NCBI GenBank assembly: GCA_028752905.1
Contig: JAQNBH010000004.1
Span: 4,716,739 to 4,780,738 of the forward strand
Reading direction: 5' to 3'
DNA length: 64,000 nt
Source: Cladorhizidae sp. MBARI D1340-BT2
Lineage: Eukaryota > Porifera > Demospongiae > Poecilosclerida > Cladorhizidae
Shown here piece after piece: positions 36,691 through 45,126 of the stretch. Under the pieces are notes generated by a model that was not told the origin of the DNA, made no database searches, and saw only the letters and a program-made list of their open reading frames with translations. The translations under genes and the position numbers were made by a program. The first letter of the stretch is position 1. Every line of letters begins with the position of its first letter.

Positions 36691-38786
36691 AAAATACACT
36701 TACAGAACCTACAGCAACCTAGCTGGTGTTCTGTGAGTATATCTCACCATGCACTTACAGAACCTACAGCAACCTAGCTGGTGTTCTGTGAGTGTATCTC
36801 ACCATGCACTCACAGAACCTACAGCAACCTAGCTGGTGTTCTGTGAGTGTATCTCACCATGCACTCACAGAACCTACAGCAACCTAGCTGGTGTTCTGTG
36901 AGTGTATCTCACCATGCACTCACAGAACCTACAGCAACCTAGCTGGTGTTCTGTGAGTGTATCTCACCATGCACTCACAGAGCCTACAGCAACCTAGCTG
37001 GTGTTCTGTGAGTGTATCTCACCATGCACTCACAGAACCTACAGCAACCTAGCTGGTGTTCTGTGAGTGTATCTCACCATGCACTCACAGAACCTACAGC
37101 AACCTAGCTGGTGTTCTGTGAGTGTATCTCACCATGCACTCACAGAACCTACAGCAACCTAGCTGGTGTTCTGTGAGTGTATCTCACCATGCACTCACAG
37201 AACCTACAGCAACCTAGCTGGTGTTCTGTGAGTGTATCTCACCATGCACTCACAGAACCTACAGCAACCTAGCTGGTGTTCTGTGAGTGTATCTCACCAT
37301 GCACTCACAGAGCCTACAGCAACCTAGCTGGTGTTCTGTGAGTGTATCTCACCATGCACTCACAGAACCTACAGCAACCTAGCTGGTGTTCTGTGACTGT
37401 ATCTCACCATGCACTCACAGAACCTACAGCAACCTAGCTGGTGTTCTGTGAGTTTATCTCACCATGCACTCACAGAACCTACAGCAACCTAGCTGGGGTT
37501 CTGTGAGTGTATCTCACCATACACTCACAGAACCTACAGCAACCTAGCTGGTGTTCTGTGAGTGTATCTCACCATGCACTCACAGAACCTACAGCAACCT
37601 AGCTGGTGTTCTGTGAGTGTATCTCACCATGCACTCACAGAGCCTACAGCAACCTAGCTGGTGTTCTGTGAGTGTATCTCACCATGCACTCACAGAACCT
37701 ACAGCAACCTAGCTGGTGTTCTGTGAGTGTATCTCACCATGCACTCACAGAACCTACAGCAACATAGCTGGTGTTCTGTGAGTGTATCTCACCATGCACT
37801 CACAGAACCTACAGCAACCTAGCTGGTGTTCTGTGAGTGTATCTCAACATGCACTCACAGAACCTACAGCAACCTAGCTGGTGTTCTGTGAGTGTATCTC
37901 ACCATGCACTCACAGAGCCTACAGCAACCTAGCTGGTGTTCTGTGAGTGTATCTCACCATGCACTCACAGAACCTACAGCAACCTAGCTGGTGTTCTGTG
38001 AGTGTATCTCACCATGCACTCACAGAACCTACAGCAACCTAGCTGGTGTTCTGTGAGTGTATCTCACCATGCACTCACAGAACCTACAGCAACCTAGCTG
38101 GTGTTCTGTGAGTGTATCTCACCAGGCACTCACAGAACCTACAGCAACCTAGCTGGTGTTCTATGACTGTATCTCACCATGCACTCACAGAACCTACAGC
38201 AACCTAGCTGGTGTTCTCTGAGTGTATCTCACCATGCACTCACAGAACCTACAGCAACCTAGCTGGTGTTCTGTGAGTGTATCTCACCATGCACTCACAG
38301 AACCTACAGCAACCTAGCTGGTGTTCTGTGAGTGTATCTCACCATGCACTCACAGAACCTACAGCAACCTAGCTGGTGTTCTTCTATGACTGTATCTCAC
38401 CATGCACTCACAGAACCTACAGCAACCTAGCTGGTGTTCTGTGAGTATATCTCACCATGCACTCACAGAACCTACAGCAACCTACATGTAGCTGGTGTTC
38501 TGTGAGTGTATCTCACCATGCACTCACAGAACCTACAGCAACCTAGCTGGTGTTCTGTGAGTGTATCTCACCATGCACTCACAGAACCTACAGCAACCTA
38601 GCTGGTGTTCTATGAGTATATCTCACCATGCACTCACAGAACCTACAGCAACCTAGCTGGTGTTCTGTGAGTGTATCTCACCATGCACTCACAGAACCTA
38701 CAGCAACCTAGCTGGTGTTCTATGACTGTATCTCACCATGCACTCACAGAACCTACAGCAACCTAGCTGGTATTCTGTGAGTGTAT
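36691..38786. repeat. 55-bp hairpin minisatellite, about 38 copies
   Basis: Unit atgcactcacagaacctaca followed by gcaacctagctggtgttctg and tgagtgtatctcacc. Each unit boundary holds a 12-bp inverted repeat, gttctgtgagtg and cactcacagaac, separated by an ~11-bp loop, so every unit can form a hairpin. The array is cut by the LTR retrotransposon and resumes at 43,405-43,730. Confidence 0.95.
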
Positions 38787-38791
38787 CTCAC

Positions 38792-39005
38792 TAGAGGATT
38801 GCGCCGTGCGCATTCTCGATGTGATGTAACTGGACTGCTTCACCAAGTATCATAAAGAGATGTAGGCAAGAAGTGCTGTGTATTGGTGAGCATGCGTGAG
38901 GTAAGGGGTCGTGTACTAGGTAAGAGGTCTTACATAGCAATGTCCATACATGCACACAGGTATCGATATATAGTCTAGCTAGGTTAGTTAGTCCCATATT
39001 GGCTA
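38792..39005 (-). repeat. 3' LTR of the Ty3-type element
   Basis: 214 bp, from tagaggattgcg to catattggcta on the plus strand; ends TAG..CTA rather than TG..CA. No difference from the copy at 43,191-43,404 was noticed. It contains the segment (38,861-38,885) that is complementary to the primer-binding region. Confidence 0.95.
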
Positions 39006-39014
39006 CCTCCCCCC
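39006..39014 (-). promoter_or_regulatory. Polypurine tract
   Basis: GGGGGGAGG on the minus strand directly abuts the 3' LTR, the expected position and composition for plus-strand DNA priming. Confidence 0.75.
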
Positions 39015-39030
39015 AAGTTGGCCGCCAGGG

Positions 39031-42000
39031 CTACTGATGATCTTGGGACTTATATCCGTAGTGGTCAAAGGGCTTTGGTCCTCGCTTGCTGCGGCGTGGT
39101 GTTGGTGTTGGGGTGTTGGGGTGGTCGAATGGGGCCATCTTGTCCATGGTCTTGGTGGCCGTGTTGGTTGGACGTGTCAGTCGCGCCGGTGTCGTGGCCA
39201 CGGAGGCGTATGATCGTTGGGTGGGAGGTGGTTGTGGAGAAGTCCGAGTTGGTGGGCTTAGGTGTACTCTGGGTGGTGAGGGGGGATGGGGCGGTGGTTG
39301 GTCAGGTGGGGCGCTGAGAGCTGGCGTCACTGGGGTCTGTGGTTGAGTCGGGCTGCTCGGGTTGGGTGGTGAGATTGCCGGTGCGGGTGGCGCTGTTGGT
39401 GGCTCGGGCGTGGTTGGATTAGGGGTGAGCGATGGCCCGGCCGCTGCTGGCGGTGTGTAGTTCACTCGGAGGAGTTCCCGCTGAAGCGGATGGTCCGGCT
39501 CGGTTGGGAACAGGTTGTATCGTCGCAGGTAGCGTCTGTTGCGGGTTGTCAGGCGTCTGGACCCATCCACCCTGATGGAGTATTTGTGGTACTGGAGTAC
39601 CTCCACAACTGTTCCGGATTTGTCCCACTTCGTTGGGTGGCGGCCGGTCTGATTTTGGATGAGTACCGCGTCACCGCAACGAAGGGGGGACAGGCCGTGG
39701 GAGTGCTTGTCCCATCTTGCTCGGCCCAATGTCTGACGCTTCGATAGGGCATGTTCCCTTTGCTCTCGTTTGTTGTCCCATTCTCTGTGTGGTTGAAAGC
39801 GTGGCGGGATTCCTGGGAGGAGGTCCCTGGTGGCTCGGCCAAAGAGGTTGGTGGCCGGGGACATTCCAGTATCGGGGCTGGGGCAGTTCCGGTACTGGAG
39901 GAGGGCTTTGTGGAATGAGTTGAGTAGGGAGCCTCCCGGACCGGTGTTCCCGGCGATCAGGCGTTTGACGGTCTTCACTGCGCTCTCCGCACGGCAGTTA
40001 GCGTGGGGGTTGTAGGCCGATGCTATCCTGTGATGGACTCCCCATGCCGTTAGGAATTCCCTGGTCGTGTGGGCCGCGAACTCTGGGCCCCCATCAGACG
40101 TGAGTGTGTCTGGGATGCCGAATGTGGCAAATGTTTCTCGGAGGGTGGTGGCGAGGCCAGCTGCTCCGTTGCTTGCTGGGGCGACGATCGGCCAGCCGGA
40201 GTACCTATCGACCAGCACTAGGTACGTGGAGCCTTCATGGTGGAAGTAATCCGCGCATAGGTGCTGGAAGGGGTACTCCGGGTCGATTGGTGTGGTTGAG
40301 GGCATGGCCGGTTGGGAGGGTGCATTGCTGTTGCACGTGGGGCATTGGTTGCGGGTTGTAGCGATGTCACCGGTGAGGCCGGGCCAGAATAGGGATGTTG
40401 ATGCTCGAGCCGTCATGCCGCTCGTGCCTTGGTGGGCTGCATGGAGTGCTTCTAGGCATGCTGGGCGGAGAGTGGCTGGGATGACTAGTCGTTCCCCGCG
40501 GCATATTACTCCGTCTACGACAGAGAGTTGGTCGAGGTATTGGAAGTACTCTCTGAGGTTGGGTGGCATCATGTGCTTGTTGGGTGGGGAGCCTTCTTCA
40601 ATATAGAAGATGAGGTCCTGCATGGCTGGGTCCGCTGCTGTGGCGATCTGTAGGGCCTCCCAGTTGATGGGGATGGTTGAGATGGCCAAGCACATTGCGA
40701 TTGCCAGTCCATTGTCCTCGCATGGGGTGATGGTGGGGCCAGACAGGCTTGCTGCTGACGATGGGGGGCTGGCAGGGCATGCAGTTGATGGTGTGGCAAT
40801 GTCGTCCTGGAGGTGAAGGCATTGTGGGAGCCTGGTCCCGGATGGGTGGTGTGAGAGGGCGTCGCTGGTGTGGTTTCTCACGCCAGGGACGTACACCATC
40901 CGGAACCGGTACCTCAAGGTCTTCTCCTTGAGGTTACGGAGTCTGGGGTTGGGGATGTCCTCGAGGCAGCGGTCGCCGAAGAGTTTGAGCAGTGGCTTGT
41001 GGTCCACTGCGACGACGAGGTCGCTGCACCCGAGGACAAAGTGTCGAGCCTTATCCAAGGCGTCTGCCACAGCGAGGGCTTCCCCTTCCACTGGGGCGTA
41101 TCTCGACTCTGCAGGGTGAGTGAATCGCGAGCCCACCAGGGTGACTCGCCAACCGTCCTGGCAACAGAAGATCTCGCGGGACGGGCACTGGCAGTGCTTC
41201 TGGAATAGCCAGTACCCGATCCCGTCTTTGCTCCAATCAGTTGCCAGGCAGGTTGGGCGGTCTTTGTCGAAGATGGTGACGCCTTCCCGGATGCGCTCGC
41301 AGATCTCGTGCTTGGATGCCGAGAAGGAGCGGGCCAGTTCGTCTGTCCAGAGGAATGGGGTTGATGGCTTGAGGAGGTTGCGGAACAGGAGCATGATTGT
41401 AGTCATTGAGAAGGCGTACGCCACCTGGTTGACCAGGCCGAACCAGGCGCGTACATCCGTGATGCCCGATGGTGTGGGGAAGTTGGTGATGGACTCGAGG
41501 AACCTGGAGCACGGTTTGACCTCGGTCATGGTGATGTCGAACCCAGCAAATTCTACCTCGTCTTGAGCGAAGCGGAACTTGTGCGGGTTCAGGGTGATGC
41601 CGTTGGCGGCACAGATGTCCAGCCACTCCGTCGCCTGGTGGTAAGCTGATTCGATGTCATCCGACCAAAGCAGTGTATCGTCGATGCATTTGGTCTTCGA
41701 CCGGACGTGGGCAACGAGGGCGTCGTACCTTGCTGTGTAGGCATCACCCGACGCGATGTACCCCTGTGGGGCGGACCTGTACCGGTACCTGCCCCAGGGG
41801 GTAATAAATGTTGTGAAGTGGCGGTCCTGTTCGGACAGTGCCACGGAGTGGTAGCCGTTCCAGGCGTCGAATATCATCTTCGTGTTGCCTGGAACGGCGC
41901 GTGCCTGGTGAAATGGCGACGGGCAGTGGTGTGTCTCGCGCGTGGCGTGCTGGTTGAGGGGTTGGAAATTGATCGTCCTCCTGAGTGACCCGTTCTTTTT

Positions 42001-42372
42001 GGTGCAAATGACCATACGGTGGCACCAAGTGACAGGCGTTCCCAGGGGGACTTTCTCCAACACGCCAAGGCGGACGTCCCTGTCAAGGCCGGCTTTCACC
42101 TCCTCCTGCCAATGTATTGGGATGTCAATTGGGGTGTGGCACGGCTTGGGGACGGCAGTGGGGTCGATGTTTAGGGAGAGTGGTGGTCCGGACATCATGG
42201 GTAGCGGCTGGTTCTCACAGACGTTGAACGCACTTGCCGAATAGAGGTCGAGCAAGTGACGTTCGAGTCGTTCCCTGTTTGCCTCGGTGGCTGGAAATGG
42301 CAGGGACGTGGGTCTGGCAGGAGGGGGGAGCTCTGGTGGGGCACGAACAAGTCCTGTGGGGTTGGGGGGCAT
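39031..42372 (-). CDS. Retrotransposon pol: reverse transcriptase, RNase H, integrase
   Basis: Intact 1,113-codon frame. Reverse transcriptase spans about residues 74-280 with FDAWNGYHSV (Asp about 169) and KCIDDTLLW at about 228-236; the usual YxDD tyrosine is Cys here, with both catalytic Asp kept. RNase H covers about 370-510 with D379, the Glu pair at 429/431, D457 and D504. Integrase begins with an HHCC zinc site (H644, H647, C677, C680), then a DD35E core (D708, D760, E796) and a GPF/Y-like stretch near 915-950. Residues from about 970 are Pro/Thr/Ser-rich. The frame overlaps the upstream zinc-knuckle/protease frame by about 160 nt in the +1 register, so it needs a frameshift, a separate start, or reflects an indel. 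No internal stop is seen; the enzyme could be active. Confidence 0.95.
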   Translation of the reverse strand: MPPNPTGLVRAPPELPPPARPTSLPFPATEANRERLERHLLDLYSASAFNVCENQPLPMMSGPPLSLNIDPTAVPKPCHTPIDIPIHWQEEVKAGLDRDVRLGVLEKVPLGTPVTWCHRMVICTKKNGSLRRTINFQPLNQHATRETHHCPSPFHQARAVPGNTKMIFDAWNGYHSVALSEQDRHFTTFITPWGRYRYRSAPQGYIASGDAYTARYDALVAHVRSKTKCIDDTLLWSDDIESAYHQATEWLDICAANGITLNPHKFRFAQDEVEFAGFDITMTEVKPCSRFLESITNFPTPSGITDVRAWFGLVNQVAYAFSMTTIMLLFRNLLKPSTPFLWTDELARSFSASKHEICERIREGVTIFDKDRPTCLATDWSKDGIGYWLFQKHCQCPSREIFCCQDGWRVTLVGSRFTHPAESRYAPVEGEALAVADALDKARHFVLGCSDLVVAVDHKPLLKLFGDRCLEDIPNPRLRNLKEKTLRYRFRMVYVPGVRNHTSDALSHHPSGTRLPQCLHLQDDIATPSTACPASPPSSAASLSGPTITPCEDNGLAIAMCLAISTIPINWEALQIATAADPAMQDLIFYIEEGSPPNKHMMPPNLREYFQYLDQLSVVDGVICRGERLVIPATLRPACLEALHAAHQGTSGMTARASTSLFWPGLTGDIATTRNQCPTCNSNAPSQPAMPSTTPIDPEYPFQHLCADYFHHEGSTYLVLVDRYSGWPIVAPASNGAAGLATTLRETFATFGIPDTLTSDGGPEFAAHTTREFLTAWGVHHRIASAYNPHANCRAESAVKTVKRLIAGNTGPGGSLLNSFHKALLQYRNCPSPDTGMSPATNLFGRATRDLLPGIPPRFQPHREWDNKREQREHALSKRQTLGRARWDKHSHGLSPLRCGDAVLIQNQTGRHPTKWDKSGTVVEVLQYHKYSIRVDGSRRLTTRNRRYLRRYNLFPTEPDHPLQRELLRVNYTPPAAAGPSLTPNPTTPEPPTAPPAPAISPPNPSSPTQPQTPVTPALSAPPDQPPPHPPSPPRVHLSPPTRTSPQPPPTQRSYASVATTPARLTRPTNTATKTMDKMAPFDHPNTPTPTPRRSKRGPKPFDHYGYKSQDHQ

Positions 42373-43162
42373 GTCTGTGCTGTGGTTGGTTCACTGAGGG
42401 GTCTGCGGCTGGTGGGTTGGTTTGCAGGGGAACTGTGGTTCTGGTCTGCAAGGCCGCTGTAGTGGGGTGTGCGTCGGACTCCCGTATACCCGTGCCGTTT
42501 CCCGAAGGTGGCGTCAGCGCACAGAGGGGGAACCCCGTGTGGATCAACCCGAGGTCGGTGCACGTCGCAAGGCTGAGGTAGAGCTTGGATGCGATGGCGC
42601 TAAAGTAGACCATCTGGCGGGTTTGGTAGCCAGTGGCTCTGATGGTGATGCGGAGAAGCGCTGCCCCGAGGATGGGCATGTTGGTCCCGCTTGCTGAATG
42701 CATTGCAAGGCATGTAGGGATAAGGTCGTGGTCTTCCAGGTGTAAGGCCTTCATCAGGTGTGGGCCCGCCAGACAGCTCTGACACCCTGTGTCCGCCATT
42801 CCTGTGGTGGCGAGGTTCGGGGTCTCTCGTCTGAGTGTGTGCCCGTGGGTTAGGAAGTCCTCCCTGTGGGTCGACACAATGACATCGATCAGGGGCTGTG
42901 GTGGTGAGCGTCGTTGGGTCCATCGTTGTGACGAGGAGTCCCAGGACTGGTGTGGTAAGGCGCCTTCGCTCATGGTGTCGAGCTCTTCTGAGACGGCGCT
43001 CTCATTCTCTGCCAAGTTCTGCCAGCACATGTGTGATGAGTGGTTGGGCCTGCCGCAGGAGGTGCAGGTGGTGCCGAACGCTGGGCAGTGGACGCGGTGG
43101 ATGGCTATCCGCTCCTGTTCTCCGTGGCCTTGTAGGCCACAGAAGCAGGAGCGGACAGCCAT
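42215..43162 (-). CDS. Retrotransposon zinc-knuckle and aspartic protease frame
   Basis: The frame is open from inside the LTR (43,396), but the methionine at 43,162 lies 4 nt after the presumed primer-binding segment and is the better start, giving 315 codons. The first 50 residues carry Cys/His clusters of the kind that end Gag in invertebrate Ty3-type elements (CFCGLQGHG, then CPAFGTTCTSCGRPNHSSHMC split over two knuckles). The protease follows with MADTGCQSC at about residues 122-130, the D-T-G active site, and an LSLATCTDLGL region. The last ~80 residues are Pro/Thr/His-rich and overlap the start of pol. Matrix and capsid sequence expected before the knuckles is absent. Confidence 0.85.
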   Translation of the reverse strand: MAVRSCFCGLQGHGEQERIAIHRVHCPAFGTTCTSCGRPNHSSHMCWQNLAENESAVSEELDTMSEGALPHQSWDSSSQRWTQRRSPPQPLIDVIVSTHREDFLTHGHTLRRETPNLATTGMADTGCQSCLAGPHLMKALHLEDHDLIPTCLAMHSASGTNMPILGAALLRITIRATGYQTRQMVYFSAIASKLYLSLATCTDLGLIHTGFPLCALTPPSGNGTGIRESDAHPTTAALQTRTTVPLQTNPPAADPSVNQPQHRHAPQPHRTCSCPTRAPPSCQTHVPAISSHRGKQGTTRTSLARPLFGKCVQRL

Positions 43163-43163
43163 C
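43100..43163 (-). other. 64-bp hairpin next to the primer-binding segment
   Basis: Arms of about 30 bp with few mismatches: gatggctatccgctcctg on one side and cgctcctg-containing gatggctgtccgctcctg in reverse complement on the other, joined at a tight ccttgtagg turn. It lies within the zinc-knuckle coding sequence, directly beside the primer-binding segment. Confidence 0.85.
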
Positions 43164-43165
43164 CG

Positions 43166-43190
43166 CAATACACAGCACTTCTTGCCTACA
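43166..43190 (-). promoter_or_regulatory. Primer-binding region, self-complementary to the LTR
   Basis: This 25-nt segment directly follows the 5' LTR in element orientation (reads TGTAGGCAAGAAGTGC on the minus strand). It is the perfect reverse complement of 43,260-43,284 inside the LTR; including the first LTR base the stem is 26 bp with a ~67-nt loop. It does not start with the TGG expected of a tRNA-primed site. Self-priming by the folded 5' end of the transcript is known for Tf1 and related Ty3-type elements; applying it here is inference. Confidence 0.65.
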
Positions 43191-43404
43191 TAGAGGATTG
43201 CGCCGTGCGCATTCTCGATGTGATGTAACTGGACTGCTTCACCAAGTATCATAAAGAGATGTAGGCAAGAAGTGCTGTGTATTGGTGAGCATGCGTGAGG
43301 TAAGGGGTCGTGTACTAGGTAAGAGGTCTTACATAGCAATGTCCATACATGCACACAGGTATCGATATATAGTCTAGCTAGGTTAGTTAGTCCCATATTG
43401 GCTA
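43191..43404 (-). repeat. 5' LTR of the Ty3-type element
   Basis: 214 bp, identical as read to 38,792-39,005. In element orientation it has a TATATATC at about 43,371-43,364, roughly 80 nt before the self-complementary segment at 43,284-43,260, so a transcript could include that segment near its 5' end. Confidence 0.95.
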
Positions 43405-43730
43405 CTCACCATGCACTCACAGAACCTACAGCAACCTAGCTGGTGTTCTGTGAGTGTATCTCACCATGCACTCACAGAACCTACAGCAACCTAGCTGGTG
43501 TTCTGTGAGTGTATCTCACCATGCACTCACAGAACCTACAGCAACCTAGCTGGTGTTCTCTATGAGTGTATCTCACCATGCACTCACAGAACCTACAGCA
43601 ACCTAGCTGGTGTTCTGTGAGTGTATCTCACCATGCACTCACAGAACCTACAGCAACCTAGCTGGTGTTCTGTGAGTATATCTCACCATGCACTCACAGA
43701 ACCTACAGCAACCTAGCTGGTGTTCTATGA
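43405..43730. repeat. 55-bp hairpin minisatellite, right part
   Basis: About six further units of the array at 36,691-38,786, separated from it by the retrotransposon. Confidence 0.95.
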
Positions 43731-43967
43731 TCATCTCAGCATAAATTTCAATTTCTTAGTCTAGTGTTTGTTGGCTCAAGCTCAGCAATGACTGGGAGGA
43801 GTCGTGCATGCCTTGGGATTGCATTTCCACTCGTTTAATGTTTGCTCCACTAGGAGGCTTGAAATTCTTTGAACCCGCGGTAACCATTTGAGGAAATCTG
43901 GTACACTATTGCTATCTTGTGTAGTTATCTTGATGAACATTACCACATGTGCTGCCTTGTCCTACAG

Positions 43968-44222
43968 ATTGTTAACTGTCCTGATGGCAAGACAGGCTGT
44001 CCTGATGGGCAGACTTGCTGCAAGGTCGACCAGAAAGGGGACTATGGTTGCTGTCCCAGTCCCAAAGCTACGTGCTGCAGGGATATGAAGCACTGTTGTC
44101 CAGAGGGATACACGTGTGACCCAGTCACTAATTTTTGTACCAAGTCAGAGCACACCCACCCCCTCCTGCAGCTAGCCGTGATGCATAGGAACGTCATGGT
44201 GGAACTTCCTGCTCAACCTTCG
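43968..44222 (+). CDS. Granulin exon a (one module)
   Basis: Acceptor cttgtcctacag ends at 43,967 and the donor is TCG|gtatgc at 44,223. 85 codons, phase 0 at both ends. The module starts IVNCPDGKTGCPDGQTCC and is followed by the linker SEHTHPLLQLAVMHRN. It differs from exon b by only a few substitutions and one inserted codon. Confidence 0.85.
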
Positions 44223-45094
44223 GTATGCAAGTTGTCACATACATATATATACTGTAAATAGGTTTGTACTGTATATAATTATGCTCACACCTGTGAGTAA
44301 GGTAAAAATAGGTTTGTACTGTATATATAATTATGCTCACACCTGTGAGTAAGGTAAAAATAGGTTTGTACTGTATATAATTATGCTCACACCTGTGAGT
44401 AAGGTAAAAATAGGTTTGTACTGTATATAATTATGCTCACACCTGTGAGTAAGGTAAATATAGATTAGTTTGTTCTGTTGTTGTTGTCGCAGTTTAATTA
44501 TCTTGATGAACATTACCACATGTGTTGCCTTGTCCTACAGATTGTTAACTGTCCTGATGGCAAGACAGCCTGTCCTGATGGGCAGACTTGTTGCAAGGTC
44601 GACCAGAAAGGGGACTATGGTTGCTGTCCCAGTCCCAAAGCTACGTGCTGCATGGATATGAAGCACTGTTGTCCAGAGGGATACACGTGTGACCCAGTCA
44701 CTAATTTTTGTACCAAGTCAGAGCACACCCACCCCCTCCTGCAGCTAGCCGTGATGCATAGGAACATGGTGGAACTTCCTGCTCAACCCTCGGTATGCAA
44801 GTTGTCACATACATATTGGTCTCATCTTGTAGAACCCTACATAGAACTAGTTATGCACCTGTTTGTAGTAACATGTTTGTAGCAACATTTTCATGGCAAC
44901 ATGATTGTGGCAACCACACTGGGTTGTTGCAGGTTAAAGTAGATTGACAATAGTTCTATAGGGACACACACTGGACCAACATCACTAAATATGTAACACC
45001 CATAAGAAATACAAAGTCTAGGAACGAAATGCCTTGCCTATGCAGAGCTGTACAAAGTAAGCATTAATGCAGGAGTATATTAAAGACAGGTAAC

Positions 45095-45126
<32 letters not shown>

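Larger units (their letters stand above)
38792..43404 (-). mobile_element. Ty3/gypsy-type LTR retrotransposon, 4.6 kb, lacking most of gag
   Basis: Two 214-bp direct LTRs enclose a minus-strand internal region with a zinc-knuckle/protease frame and an intact reverse transcriptase-RNase H-integrase frame. The domain order protease-RT-RH-IN is that of Ty3/gypsy elements. The insertion created a 5-bp target duplication (CTCAC at 38,787-38,791 and 43,405-43,409) inside the 55-bp minisatellite. The LTRs look identical base for base, so the insertion is very recent. A purine tract lies next to the 3' LTR. Only a zinc-knuckle remains of Gag; there is no room for matrix and capsid between the 5' LTR and that motif. 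The internal region is visibly GC-richer than its surroundings. Confidence 0.95.

Noticed and set aside
36691..38786. CRISPR-like regular repeats
   Set aside because: Units are head-to-tail with no unique spacers and no cas genes; the context is an animal genome.
39018..42700. Many plus-strand frames of 60-150 codons opposite the pol gene
   Set aside because: Shadows of the intact minus-strand pol and protease frames in GC-rich DNA; no domain recognised.
43800..43850. ATG at about 43,788 as the granulin start with a signal peptide
   Set aside because: The frame is only 16 codons before a stop, with no good donor before it; the hydrophobic stretch is too short for a convincing signal peptide.
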